Shown here in pieces: positions 7,848-14,999 of a stretch of 64,000 bases of DNA. Source of the stretch: Hymenobacter negativus. GTDB taxonomy: Bacteria; Bacteroidota; Bacteroidia; Cytophagales; Hymenobacteraceae. Below the pieces are notes generated by a model. That model searched no databases, was not told the DNA's origin, and saw nothing but the letters and a program-made list of their open reading frames with translations. The position numbers and the translations under genes are program-made. Position 1 is the stretch's first letter, and each line of letters opens with the position of its first letter. The DNA lies in assembly GCF_017571495.1 (NCBI RefSeq), contig NZ_JAGETZ010000004.1:124001-188000 (forward strand), written 5' to 3'.

Positions 7848-8531
7848 ATGGCCACCCTAACCGACGCCCAACGCCCCATCAACGACCTACTGATTGCCCG
7901 GCTGAAAATGGCTGGCTGCGTGCGCGGCCGACTCATCGTGACCGGGGCCGCCGCCCAACTCAGCCTCACCGGCGAGCGGACCAACGGCCAGCCGGTGTTC
8001 TTCTGGGAATTCAACGACCGCATCTTCAATCGACTGTTGGGCGACTACCTCGAAGCCGGCTACCCGACCGGCACCGCCCGCCTCACCATCGATATCAACG
8101 TACTTACGGGTCGCTGCACCTACCAACTTACCACCGAGGCGCAGCAGACTGCCTCCGTAACCCTCGAAAAACAACAGGACCTGATGGCCAAGAAAAACAG
8201 CTCCCGCTCCCGTACGCCTTACGGCGCCGACCTGGCCCAGCAAGTAGCCGACGCCGTGGCGCGGGGCGGCACCCTGGCGCCTTCCCACCGCGACTATTGC
8301 GGCATGGACTTCCACTACCGCAACCAGCAGTTTTGCTACGGCGAGGTGTGGGACGGTCACTACATGGAGAAGCCGCAGCGCTGCTTCAGCACCCGTGAGA
8401 AATTTGCGCACTGGCTGGCCCAGCAGTCTGACCATTCGCTTTCGCGGGCCGAGGAAGCCGACTCGTGGTACTGGGACAACCAAACCATCACCCTGCAGCG
8501 GCTGCTCGATTTTGTGCAGGCTCAGCCATAA
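7848..8531 (+). CDS. Two-domain protein of unknown function, family member 1
   Basis: This 227-residue protein is related to the product at 11016-11720. The N-terminal domain starts with LTDAQRPINDLL and GCVRGRL and extends to about residue 105. A Lys/Ser/Arg linker follows. The C-terminal domain (about 130-227) has DYCGMDFHY, QFCYGEVWDG, HWLAQQSDHSLS and WDNQTITLQRLLDFV. The start at 7848 is chosen because similarity to the other members begins there; an in-frame ATG at 7737 would add 37 residues with no counterpart. I know no function. The compact CGM/YG/WLAQQSD domain resembles small Bacteroidota proteins found among immunity-type genes, but this is a recollection, not proof. It converges on the HxlR gene with a 12-bp gap. 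Confidence 0.6.
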   Translation: MATLTDAQRPINDLLIARLKMAGCVRGRLIVTGAAAQLSLTGERTNGQPVFFWEFNDRIFNRLLGDYLEAGYPTGTARLTIDINVLTGRCTYQLTTEAQQTASVTLEKQQDLMAKKNSSRSRTPYGADLAQQVADAVARGGTLAPSHRDYCGMDFHYRNQQFCYGEVWDGHYMEKPQRCFSTREKFAHWLAQQSDHSLSRAEEADSWYWDNQTITLQRLLDFVQAQP

Positions 8532-8543
8532 CCCCGCCGTTGC

Positions 8544-8969
8544 CTACGCAGCAGCAAGGGTCATCCGCTGGCGGGCTTCGGCAATGGCCGGCGCGTGTAC
8601 CGCAGCCCAGTTACCCAGTTGAATCACCGCCCCTAGCAGGCTCTGGCCCAGTTCCGTTAGCGCGTACTCCACCCTCGGGGGCACCTCGGCGTACACGGTG
8701 CGCGTCACCAGTCCATCGGCCTCCAGGCCGCGGAGCGTGACGGTGAGCATGCGCTGCGAAATGCCGTCGATGCGCTTGCGCAATTCGTTGAAGCGCAGGC
8801 TTTCGGTACTGCCCAAGTGCAGGATGGATAGCAGGGACCATTTGTCGCCGATGCGGTCCAGAATGTCACGCACGGGGCACAGCGCAAAGCTGTCGGGAGG
8901 GACGGTGATAATTTTTTTGGCCGCCGCCCGAACTTCAGCGGTCTGAGCATCAACAACGGTTACTTCCAT
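8544..8969 (-). CDS. HxlR-family transcriptional regulator
   Basis: From the ATG at 8969 this is a 141-residue winged-helix protein with the family hallmark CPVRDILDRIGDKWSLLSIL, then LRFNELRKRIDGISQRMLT (recognition helix area) and GLVTRTVYAEVPPRVEYALT (wing). HxlR proteins sense aldehydes, quinones or oxidants and usually control a divergent oxidoreductase gene. That arrangement is seen here: the NmrA-type gene starts 100 bp away on the other strand, and the spacer holds overlapping divergent promoters and an inverted repeat. The longer frame up to 9218 would run through that promoter and into the neighbour, so it is rejected. The Cys in the N-terminal CPVRD is the usual redox-sensing candidate. 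Confidence 0.88.
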   Translation of the reverse strand: MEVTVVDAQTAEVRAAAKKIITVPPDSFALCPVRDILDRIGDKWSLLSILHLGSTESLRFNELRKRIDGISQRMLTVTLRGLEADGLVTRTVYAEVPPRVEYALTELGQSLLGAVIQLGNWAAVHAPAIAEARQRMTLAAA

Positions 8970-8996
8970 GTGCCTTAAGCAGAAATAAATGCCTTC

Positions 8997-9065
8997 TTGC
9001 GCCGTGGCAATAGGGCCAAATACCTTTGGGTTACCAAAAGTAACTATTGGCCCTTTAACATCCAA
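8997..9065. promoter_or_regulatory. Divergent promoters with overlapping operator (HxlR/NmrA genes)
   Basis: Plus strand: TTG at 8997-8999, 21 bp, then TACCTTTG at 9021-9028. Minus strand: TTG (CAA at 9063-9065), 20 bp, then TACTTTTG (9035-9042). Both match the Bacteroidota pattern TTG-N19..21-TAnnTTTG. Nested inverted repeats span both -7 boxes: AGGGCCAAATA (9012-9022) with TATTGGCCCT (9045-9054), and GTTAC (9030-9034) with GTAAC (9040-9044). An HxlR dimer bound here would block both promoters. Confidence 0.65.
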
Positions 9066-9069
9066 CTGT

Positions 9070-9936
9070 ATGATTGCCATCACCGGCGCCACCGGCCACC
9101 TCGGCCTCGCCACCATCAATGCCCTGCTGCCCAAAGTAGCACCCACCGAAATAGTCGCCGTAGTGCGCGACCCACAAAAAGCCGCCAGTACGCTCCCACA
9201 GGGCCTAACGGTGCGCACCGGTGACTACAACGACCCCGCCTCCCTACTTGCTGCCTTTCAGGGGGTCGAAACCGTCGTACTCATTTCCAGCAGCGAACTG
9301 GAAAACGACGCCCGGATACGTGAGCACCGCAACGTGATTGACGCCGCCAAGCAGGCCGGCGTGCGCCACCTGATTTACACCAGCATCGTCAACCCGTCGC
9401 CAGAATCGGCCTTCAATGCTTCGCCCAGCCATTTTAGCACCGAAGAATACCTGCGTGCCTCGGGCCTTGCCTACACCGTTTTCCGCAATACGCTTTACCT
9501 CGACATCATTCCGATGCTGGTGGGCGAAGGCAAGCTGCCCAGCAGCAAGCTCTACTCCTCGGCAGGTGATGGCAAGGTGAGCTACGGCCTGCGCGCCGAA
9601 ATGGGCGAGGCCCTGGCCAATGTGCTCACGTCCGAAGGCCACGAAAACCAGGTGTACGACATTGCCCCCGGCCCTGCTTATTCCTTCCAGGACCTAGCCG
9701 CCACGCTGAGCGAAGTAACCGGCCAGCCAGTGGAATACGTGTCCGTTTCGGGTGAGGAAATTGCGGCCGGCATGCGCCAGCACCAGGTTCCCGAGCCGTT
9801 TGTCAACCTACTGCTGGGCATGCACCAAGCCATGAAAAACGGCGAGTTTGCGATGCCCAGCACCACGTTTGAGCAGCTGCTCGGCCGCAAGCCGATGGAT
9901 TTGAAAACGTACCTGACCAGCGTGTACGGCAAATAA
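9070..9936 (+). CDS. NmrA/QorB-like NAD(P)H-binding oxidoreductase
   Basis: This 288-residue atypical SDR has the N-terminal dinucleotide site MIAITGATGHLGLATINALL and an Arg in VVRDPQK that favours NADP. The middle strand reads VETVVLISSSELENDARIRE, followed by GVRHLIYTSIV; the C-terminal half (PAYSFQDLAATLSEVTGQP) binds substrate. This layout matches the YtfG/QorB quinone-reductase group, which is typically paired with an HxlR-type regulator, as here. The start at 9070 puts the ATG right before the Rossmann strand; the frame's upstream start at 8989 lies inside the promoter. The gene ends 20 bp before a perfect 50-bp palindrome. A role in quinone or electrophile detoxification is inferred. 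Confidence 0.87.
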   Translation: MIAITGATGHLGLATINALLPKVAPTEIVAVVRDPQKAASTLPQGLTVRTGDYNDPASLLAAFQGVETVVLISSSELENDARIREHRNVIDAAKQAGVRHLIYTSIVNPSPESAFNASPSHFSTEEYLRASGLAYTVFRNTLYLDIIPMLVGEGKLPSSKLYSSAGDGKVSYGLRAEMGEALANVLTSEGHENQVYDIAPGPAYSFQDLAATLSEVTGQPVEYVSVSGEEIAAGMRQHQVPEPFVNLLLGMHQAMKNGEFAMPSTTFEQLLGRKPMDLKTYLTSVYGK

Positions 9937-9955
9937 TTCGGCGGTAATTGCCCGA

Positions 9956-10005
9956 CACAAGGCCGTCATTGAGCAGCACGCGTGCTGCTCAATGACGGCC
10001 TTGTG
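9956..10005. repeat. Perfect 50-bp palindrome, no loop
   Basis: The two 25-base halves (9956-9980 and 9981-10005) are exact reverse complements meeting at ACGCGT. The left half begins CACAAGGCCGTCATTGAGCA. It lies between two convergent genes and may act as a terminator hairpin for both, although no T run follows on either strand. Confidence 0.9.
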
Positions 10006-10035
10006 CTGGTTACTTCAACCTACGGCCTAATCGCG

Positions 10036-10659
10036 CTACTCCAGTTTCTCGCCCATGTACCGCTGCCACAGCTTCACGGCCTGCTGCCGAAATGCGGGCG
10101 GAGCTGCCTGAAATGCCGCATCAAGTTTATAGTCGCCGCCGTCGTACTGCTTGGCACCTACCTGAATGCGGCTGTTACCGCGCACGGCGTACTTCTTCGC
10201 GCCTTCGCGCATGATGATTTTCTGGGTACTCGGGCTCACGTCGCCTCGGCAAGTGGTGCGGTACACCACCCAGACTTCGGCCGTGCCGTTTTGGTCGAGG
10301 TCGGTCACGGTGAGGCTGCCGGGCAGGAACCGGGCTTCGAGGTCCAGCGGGCAGTCGGGCACGAAGTCGTGCACCTGCCAGCTGAGCGTGGGCGCGCCGT
10401 TGGTGGGCACCTGGTATTGGTAGGCGTACAGGTCGGCCTGTTGGCCGTCGTCGGGGTTGGCGGCGGGCACGGGGCCAGTTTCGGTGGTGAGCACGGTGTA
10501 GGTCCCGGTGCGGTCGGTGTAACGAAGGGCCTGCACCACTTTGCCCGCATGCCGCAGGGTAGCTGGCACGGCTGTGCGCGCCAGGGGGCTAACTTTCACC
10601 TGGGCCCGCCCGACCAGTGGCACTAGTAGCAATGGAAGCAGTAAGCGTACGTAGGGCAT
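10036..10659 (-). CDS. Secreted protein, M949_RS01915-like family
   Basis: This 207-residue protein has the signal peptide MPYVRLLLPLLLVPLVGRAQ. The mature chain contains ALRYTDRTGTYTVLTTETG, an acidic VTDLDQNGTAEVWVVYRT segment like an FG-GAP/EF-type calcium loop, and then CRGDVSPSTQKIIMREGAKK and YAVRGNSRI. This order is what I remember for the family NCBI calls M949_RS01915 (annotated there as surface polysaccharide biosynthesis, a weakly supported label). I would therefore call it a conserved exported protein of unknown role. Two Cys residues (DCPLDL and TTCRGD) could form a disulfide. It is transcribed alone and converges on the NmrA-like gene across the 50-bp palindrome. Confidence 0.65.
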   Translation of the reverse strand: MPYVRLLLPLLLVPLVGRAQVKVSPLARTAVPATLRHAGKVVQALRYTDRTGTYTVLTTETGPVPAANPDDGQQADLYAYQYQVPTNGAPTLSWQVHDFVPDCPLDLEARFLPGSLTVTDLDQNGTAEVWVVYRTTCRGDVSPSTQKIIMREGAKKYAVRGNSRIQVGAKQYDGGDYKLDAAFQAAPPAFRQQAVKLWQRYMGEKLE

Positions 10660-10800
10660 GAGTGTTGCGTATTTTTAGGGCTATTCGCAGGGAGCGGCTG
10701 AAAGGTTGGCGGCAACGGGTTGAGCCGGCCATGCCCAACTACCCCGGCCCTAAGTGCTTTTCTGCAATAGCTGAATTCCTCCAATCCCGTTTTCAGGACA

Positions 10801-11019
10801 ATGAACCCTGACTTCACTCCCACCCAAATCCGCGTCAACGACTTGCTGGCCCAGCAACTCAAGGCAACTGGCTGCCGGGGTGGCCGCCTGCAGCTACGGC
10901 TCACCAGTGGCGCGGGCCTGGTCAGCATTTCGGGCTACCACCACAGCGGCAAGAACGTGGAAGAAACGCCCGGCGACCAAACCCTCACCCGGCAACGGCT
11001 GGAAGACTTCGTACGATGA
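10801..11019 (+). CDS. Short, internally deleted member of the unknown two-domain family
   Basis: This 72-residue protein begins FTPTQIRVNDLLAQQLKATG and CRGGRLQL, matching the N-terminal domain of its neighbours at 7848 and 11016. It continues to GYHHSGKNVE, which aligns with GYHQSGKEIN of the downstream protein (about residue 50). It then jumps directly to DQTLTRQRLEDFV, which aligns with the last 15 residues of the other two (NQTVTRARLLELV). About 150 residues in between are missing. It therefore looks like an in-frame internal deletion of a full-length copy. Its TGA overlaps the ATG of the next gene in ATGA, so both are translationally coupled. The function is unknown; it may be a decaying copy or a retained mini-protein. 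Confidence 0.6.
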   Translation: MNPDFTPTQIRVNDLLAQQLKATGCRGGRLQLRLTSGAGLVSISGYHHSGKNVEETPGDQTLTRQRLEDFVR

Positions 11020-11720
11020 GCACCGACTTCACGCCCAACCAAACCGACCTCAACGAGGCGCTGACGGAACTTTTCGCTACGGCTGAGTGCTGGGGCGGGT
11101 ATTTGGCAATGCAACCCACCCCTGGAGAAGTGCTCTACAACGCCTGGGGCTACCACCAAAGCGGCAAGGAAATCAACGTCTACCCTATTCTGCCACCTCT
11201 AAAGGCGCTGCTGAACCAGTACGCGGCCGAAACGCCGGGCGGTATTGGCTTCCTGACCATCTTCGTGAACCTGCGCCAAGCCGTGTTTACCTACCAGCAT
11301 ACCAGCGTGTCCAAAGAGGCAGGGGCCGCAGCCGCCAAAGCAACGGCCCAGGCCGAGCAGGACCGCGCCTACCGCGAGCGCCTGCGCCGGGAGCTTTCGC
11401 CGGCTTCCTTTGGGCCCGAGCTGGCCGCCCAGGTGGCGGAGGCGCTGGCCCAGGGCCGCTGGTTCAACTACGGGCACCCGGCCTACTGTGGCATGGGCTT
11501 CGACGTGGTGGAGGGCCAGTACCGCTATGGCAGCGTATGGGAAGGAGGCTTGGAGCCCGAGCGCACGTTTGCCGACCGCGTCGGTTTCGTGGCCTGGCTG
11601 GCCCAACAGTCGGACCTCAGCCTGGCCTTGCTGGAATTTGAAGACCCCATGCTTTGGAACAACCAAACCGTGACCCGCGCCCGGCTGCTGGAGCTGGTGG
11701 GTAGCGCTACCTCGCTATAA
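11016..11720 (+). CDS. Two-domain protein of unknown function, family member 2
   Basis: This 234-residue paralogue of the protein at 7848-8531 has an N-terminal domain (1-100) with FTPNQTDLNEALTELF, GYHQSGKEIN and IFVNLRQAVFTYQ. A charged helical linker follows (AAAKATAQAEQDRAYRERLR). The C-terminal domain (130-230) has AYCGMGFDVVEGQYRYGSVW, WLAQQSDLSLALLE and WNNQTVTRARLLELV. It overlaps the preceding short member by 4 bp (ATGA) and is followed 15 bp later by an MmcQ/YjbR-like gene, so the three probably form an operon. There is no signal peptide; it is cytoplasmic. The function is unknown. Duplication plus decay next to each other is the pattern expected for fast-evolving genes such as immunity proteins, which is only a suggestion. 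Confidence 0.6.
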   Translation: MSTDFTPNQTDLNEALTELFATAECWGGYLAMQPTPGEVLYNAWGYHQSGKEINVYPILPPLKALLNQYAAETPGGIGFLTIFVNLRQAVFTYQHTSVSKEAGAAAAKATAQAEQDRAYRERLRRELSPASFGPELAAQVAEALAQGRWFNYGHPAYCGMGFDVVEGQYRYGSVWEGGLEPERTFADRVGFVAWLAQQSDLSLALLEFEDPMLWNNQTVTRARLLELVGSATSL

Positions 11721-11735
11721 TATTTTCGCCTCACC

Positions 11736-12110
11736 ATGCTCGACCACGCCCTTTTTGAACCCATTCGCCAGGCAGCGCTGCTATTTCCCGGCGCTGAGGA
11801 CAGCCTGTCGCACAACGACACGCCAAGCATCAAGGTGCGGGGCAAATTGCTGTGCCGGCTGCACGAAAGCGGCGAATTTATCCCGATTCATGTGGGGTTC
11901 GAGCACCGGGACTATTTCCTGGAAACCTACCCCGAAACGTTTCACCTGCCCGAGCATTTCCGGAAATACCCTTATGTAGCCTTATGGCTCCAACACTACA
12001 GCCCACACGTGCTGCGTGAGGTGCTGGAGCGCGGCTGGCGCGGCCTGGCCTCGCAACGGCAATTGCGGGAATGGGAGCAGCGAAAGGCTGCCGATGAAGC
12101 AAGGCGTTAG
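11736..12110 (+). CDS. MmcQ/YjbR family DNA-binding-like protein
   Basis: This 124-residue protein shows the YjbR/CyaY-like double-wing layout. It has an N-terminal helix ALFEPIRQAALLFPGAEDSL, then the strand IKVRGKLLCRLHESGEFIPI and the typical FLETYPETFHLPEHFRKYPY segment, then HVLREVLERGWRGLAS. Members carry a MmcQ-type fold proposed to bind DNA; a firm biochemical role is lacking. It begins 15 bp after the family member at 11016 and is likely co-transcribed. Its TAG overlaps the TAA of the convergent monooxygenase-like gene, so the two opposite genes share their ends with no terminator between them. Confidence 0.82.
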   Translation: MLDHALFEPIRQAALLFPGAEDSLSHNDTPSIKVRGKLLCRLHESGEFIPIHVGFEHRDYFLETYPETFHLPEHFRKYPYVALWLQHYSPHVLREVLERGWRGLASQRQLREWEQRKAADEARR

Positions 12111-12418
12111 AATTCGAACGTTTCACAGTGCAGCACGGTGGGTTCGAATTCGAGCAGGTATTGGGCATCTTCTGGGTAGTAGCGGGCCTGCTCATACTGT
12201 TCGCCCGCAAAGCCTTTGATGCTTTCGTAGCTGTTCCAGCGGGTGACGGTCCAGAAATGACACCGGTCGTTTTCCAGCCGCCGCAGCACCTGCACACCCA
12301 GGTTGCCGGGGGTGTTTTTATAATCCGCAATGCCGGACTCTTCCAAGTAGTGCAGGTAGGCATCGGCATGCTCGGCCAGCGTAAGGCCGTGCCAGATGCG
12401 GGTAATAACAGTAGCCAT
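12107..12418 (-). CDS. Antibiotic biosynthesis monooxygenase (ABM)-like protein
   Basis: This 103-residue protein has the ferredoxin-like ABM fold: an N-terminal strand ATVITRIWHG, the helix AEHADAYLHYLEESGI, the strands GVQVLRRL and CHFWTVTRWNSYESIK, then the helix FAGEQYEQARYYPEDAQYLL. ABM proteins act as cofactor-free oxygenases or heme/ligand-binding dimers; this subgroup has no assigned reaction. The ATG at 12418 is preferred over 12424 (MPMAT) because the fold starts directly there; both are possible. It converges with the MmcQ-like gene with overlapping stops. No partner gene indicates a pathway. Confidence 0.75.
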   Translation of the reverse strand: MATVITRIWHGLTLAEHADAYLHYLEESGIADYKNTPGNLGVQVLRRLENDRCHFWTVTRWNSYESIKGFAGEQYEQARYYPEDAQYLLEFEPTVLHCETFEF

Positions 12419-12521
12419 GGGCAAAGAGCAAAAGCGGTAAATTGGGAATTCTACGCAAACCGCTGCTGAGTAAGTTGCCCTATTTCAGCCGCGCCGAAAT
12501 GGGTCCCATTAGCCCTCCGCT

Positions 12522-13124
12522 TCAGGAATACACTTTCAGAATCTTGCCATTCACGGCTCCTTGCACGCTGAGGATGTAGGCATTTACCAGCTTGGGCATC
12601 GGCACCAGGTTGTAGCCGGGAAACAGGGCGCCGTACCGTTCCCGGCTGTCCTCTACCAGGCCGGGGCTCACCACGTTGATGCGCTGGCCGTGCCGGAGCT
12701 CCTGCGCGGCGGCCAGCACAAAGCTGTTGAGGGCGCCATTGAGCATGGCCACGGCGGCTCCGTTGCGGGCCGGGTGTTCGGCCGCAATGCCAGAAGTCAG
12801 GGTGAAAGACCCGCTGGCGGCCAGGTAGCGCTGCCCAATGAGCACCAGATTCACCTGCCCGAGCAGCTTGCCTTCAATACCCGGCATCAGGTCGGCCTGG
12901 CGCACGGTGTGGAAGTCGCCGTAGTACCCGGTGCCGGCCGTGCAAATGCAGGCATCGACGGAGCCGAGCTGCTGAAACATGGCTTCGATGGAAGCTTCAG
13001 ATGCCAGGTCCACCCGAACGTCGCCGCTGTTGCGGCCAGCCGTGATGAGTTCGTGCGTGCCAGCAAAGGCGGCAGCCACGCGTTTGCCGATGGTGCCGTG
13101 GCCACCAATTAGTAAGATTTTCAT
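12522..13124 (-). CDS. Short-chain dehydrogenase/reductase (small, about 200 residues)
   Basis: A Rossmann protein with the N-terminal site MKILLIGGHGTIGKRVAAAF, where GGHGTIG replaces the classical TGxxxGxG. The strands are DACICTAGTGYYGDF and SFTLTSGIAAEHPARNGAAV. The Ser of TSG is present, but the usual YxxxK is replaced by NGAAVAMLNGALNSF, so the catalytic Tyr is not evident. This is typical of the short SDR subgroup annotated only as short-chain dehydrogenase. RINVVSPGLVEDSRERYGAL is the normal SDR PG motif region. A -7 box (TAGTTTTG) sits 27 bp upstream. An AraC-type gene lies upstream on the same strand and may control it; this is a positional inference. Confidence 0.82.
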   Translation of the reverse strand: MKILLIGGHGTIGKRVAAAFAGTHELITAGRNSGDVRVDLASEASIEAMFQQLGSVDACICTAGTGYYGDFHTVRQADLMPGIEGKLLGQVNLVLIGQRYLAASGSFTLTSGIAAEHPARNGAAVAMLNGALNSFVLAAAQELRHGQRINVVSPGLVEDSRERYGALFPGYNLVPMPKLVNAYILSVQGAVNGKILKVYS

Positions 13125-13150
13125 GCGGAATGGTTTTGTTTTTGAGAAAG

Positions 13151-13158
13151 CAAAACTA
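13151..13158 (-). promoter_or_regulatory. Putative -7 promoter element of the small SDR gene
   Basis: On the minus strand the bases read TAGTTTTG, an exact match to TAnnTTTG, 27 bp before the ATG at 13124. No good -33 element is placed 19-21 bp further upstream, so confidence is moderate. Confidence 0.45.
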
Positions 13159-13193
13159 CCCGACCCCCAAAGCCCAGGAATAGCCCAAATAGC

Positions 13194-14057
13194 TCAATCC
13201 ATCGCCGTTTTGGCTCGCAGGGCCTGCGGCGTATGGCCGTACTGCTTTTTGAAAATCCGGATAAAGTAGGAGGTGTTCTCGAAGCCACACTCCTGGGCCA
13301 CTTCGGCCACCCGCTTGTGCCCGTCCTGCAACAGCAGCCGGGCGTGGGCCAGGCGCTGTTGGTTTAGCCACTGCCGGGGCGGACAGTGGTAGTGCCGCTG
13401 AAAATCCCGCTTGAACGAGGCCAGGCTGCGGTTGGAGAGTTGCGCCAGGTCGGCCACCGTCACGGGTTGCAGCAAGTGGGTACGCACAATGAAGTCGAGG
13501 GCAGCCGGTTCTGTACGCAGGGCTTCGGCTACAAAATCGGCTAGCTGCTGCGCATGAGCGGCGGCACTGAGTAGCAACAGCAGCTCTTGCTGCTTCAGCG
13601 GCAGCAGGTGGTCGGGGGCCGGCCGGGGCTGGTCGAAGTAGCGCCGCAGTTGGGCTTTAAAGTCCTGGACCAGCGCATCGGCCGGCAATACCAGATACGG
13701 GGGTGCCTCGGCCGGTGGGCGCGGCCGGCCCGCGGGCAAGGCCAGGGACCTCAGGTGCCGGGCTGGCATAAAAAGCAGCAAGGCCTCAAAGTCCAGGCCT
13801 TCTTCAATGTACTCGGCCATCACGTAAATGCCCCGTTTCAGCAGCACCGCTTGCTGGGCCCCCACTTCCAGGGTATGCCCTGGAAAATGGAGCAGCTTCA
13901 CGCCCCTATTCACCAGAATAACGGTGTGCTCAGTCAGAAAAACCGTGCGCTTGCCCGCCTTGGATTCAATCTTAAGCTTGGCAAAAACTTCGGCTTTCCC
14001 TGTGATGAAAGAAGAATCGTGGGCTGGAACAGCCGCCGGGGGAAATCGAAAAAACAT
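13194..14057 (-). CDS. AraC-family transcriptional regulator
   Basis: This 287-residue protein has an N-terminal cupin-like sensor domain (about 20-115) with HTVILVNRGVKLLHFPGHTL and QQAVLLKRGIYVMAEYIEEG. The C-terminal AraC DNA-binding domain (about 185-285) has two helix-turn-helix motifs: TVADLAQLSNRSLASFKRDF, and RVAEVAQECGFENTSYFIRI ending in FKKQYGHTPQALR. A GC-rich Pro-rich linker lies between. It is the ExsA-type arrangement used to sense a small ligand. It lies upstream of, and in the same direction as, a small SDR gene with its own promoter. A perfect 28-bp inverted repeat lies in the intergenic region behind its start. Confidence 0.9.
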   Translation of the reverse strand: MFFRFPPAAVPAHDSSFITGKAEVFAKLKIESKAGKRTVFLTEHTVILVNRGVKLLHFPGHTLEVGAQQAVLLKRGIYVMAEYIEEGLDFEALLLFMPARHLRSLALPAGRPRPPAEAPPYLVLPADALVQDFKAQLRRYFDQPRPAPDHLLPLKQQELLLLLSAAAHAQQLADFVAEALRTEPAALDFIVRTHLLQPVTVADLAQLSNRSLASFKRDFQRHYHCPPRQWLNQQRLAHARLLLQDGHKRVAEVAQECGFENTSYFIRIFKKQYGHTPQALRAKTAMD

Positions 14058-14089
14058 GGGTCTGGGTAAGGAAAGCCGGTAAGGGAAAA

Positions 14090-14186
14090 GCTCATCCGGC
14101 TGAGTGTAGGCGAGGCAGCTCTACTGCCAGAAGCCATCATTTACTACTGTTGTAAAGATGCCTCGCCTACACTCAGCCGGATGAGC
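14090..14186. repeat. Palindromic element with perfect 28-bp arms
   Basis: The left arm 14090-14117 (starting GCTCATCCGGCTGAGTGTAG) and the right arm 14159-14186 are exact reverse complements, separated by 41 bp. The element sits between two divergent genes, so it is not a normal terminator. Architecture and partial sequence (TCAT-C-GG-GAG) resemble the other palindromic elements at 34379, 52303 and 59702. Confidence 0.85.
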
Positions 14187-14187
14187 C

Positions 14188-14232
14188 TGGCTGTAGACTT
14201 TTTTCAGAAATTTAAAAATAAGTCTACAGCCA
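14188..14232. promoter_or_regulatory. 13-bp inverted repeat in front of the HTH gene
   Basis: TGGCTGTAGACTT (14188-14200) and AAGTCTACAGCCA (14220-14232) are perfect reverse complements flanking a 19-bp AT-rich spacer; the HTH gene starts 13 bp later. It could be an operator for that regulator or a 5-prime mRNA hairpin. Which of these is undetermined. Confidence 0.5.
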
Positions 14233-14244
14233 CTCCCTAGCCTC

Positions 14245-14823
14245 ATGACCCACCGACGTCTTTCCACCGAAACTCCCATTGGGGCCGTGCGCCGTTACTT
14301 TGGCCTCAGCCAACAGGAGTTAGCTATGTTTTTGAATGTGGGCAAGGCCATTATCGGCCACATTGAAGCCGGCCGCCGCGACCTCACCTTGGCCCTGCGC
14401 CTGCGCTTGTTTCCCCTACTCCGGCACCTGCCCGCCCCGCCCCTGCTCCCGCCCGACGATGAGCCGCTGCCCGCCACTACTCCCGCACCAGAGGCTGCCC
14501 CCCTGGCATTCCGCCGCAAAGTGTGTCTACACAGGGCCCAAGGCCTCCGCCTCGAACTTATGAAGCTCACGGCGCGGGCCGTGTACGCCAGCCGCTGGCA
14601 GCAGGCCCTGCCCACCATCCTAGCCGACCTCGAAGCCGCAGCCGCCCTCCTGCCCCCCGTCCCGGAAGACGGGGACCTGAACGCCAGTATTCGCCGGTGG
14701 CTCCCCTCCCTGGCCCGCCGCTTCAAGCCCAGCCACGCTGCCCAATACCACCTCCTGCGCCTGCAAGCCGAAGCCTATGAAACCGAAGCCGCCGCGCTGG
14801 CGGAGCTGCTGGCGCGCGCTTAG
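14245..14823 (+). CDS. XRE-like helix-turn-helix protein with long C-terminal region
   Basis: This 192-residue protein has an N-terminal HTH (about 10-55) reading IGAVRRYFGLSQQELAMFLN and VGKAIIGHIEAGRRDLTLAL, a clear XRE-type helix-turn-helix in which GKAIIGHIEAG is the recognition-helix area. A Pro/Ala-rich linker (PAPPLLPPDDEPLPATTPAP) follows, then a helical C-terminal half (85-190) with no recognisable domain. The start directly follows a 13-bp inverted repeat that may be its own operator. It heads an accessory region and is oriented away from the AraC gene. An antitoxin-type regulator is possible, but no toxin gene is adjacent. Confidence 0.7.
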   Translation: MTHRRLSTETPIGAVRRYFGLSQQELAMFLNVGKAIIGHIEAGRRDLTLALRLRLFPLLRHLPAPPLLPPDDEPLPATTPAPEAAPLAFRRKVCLHRAQGLRLELMKLTARAVYASRWQQALPTILADLEAAAALLPPVPEDGDLNASIRRWLPSLARRFKPSHAAQYHLLRLQAEAYETEAAALAELLARA

Positions 14824-14999
14824 CACGCGTACCTTGTGCCTGAAACCTCTGATAAGGAGACTCCTTCAGCGGCAAAACGGGACCGGGTCATCTGGCTGCT
14901 TTAGGCAGCCGTTATGTTTTGGCAGGTATTTAAGCGCATCGCTTATGCATGAGATTTCAGCATAGGTTGCTGATTAACCATATAGCACCCATTAATAAC

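Noticed and set aside
8544..9218. Longer HxlR protein starting at 9218
   Set aside because: It would translate through the divergent promoter and overlap the NmrA gene; the conserved part starts after 8969.
14894..14910. GGCTGC/GCAGCC hairpin after the HTH gene
   Set aside because: Only 6 bp of stem and a weak T-rich tail; may be a terminator but not strong enough to list.
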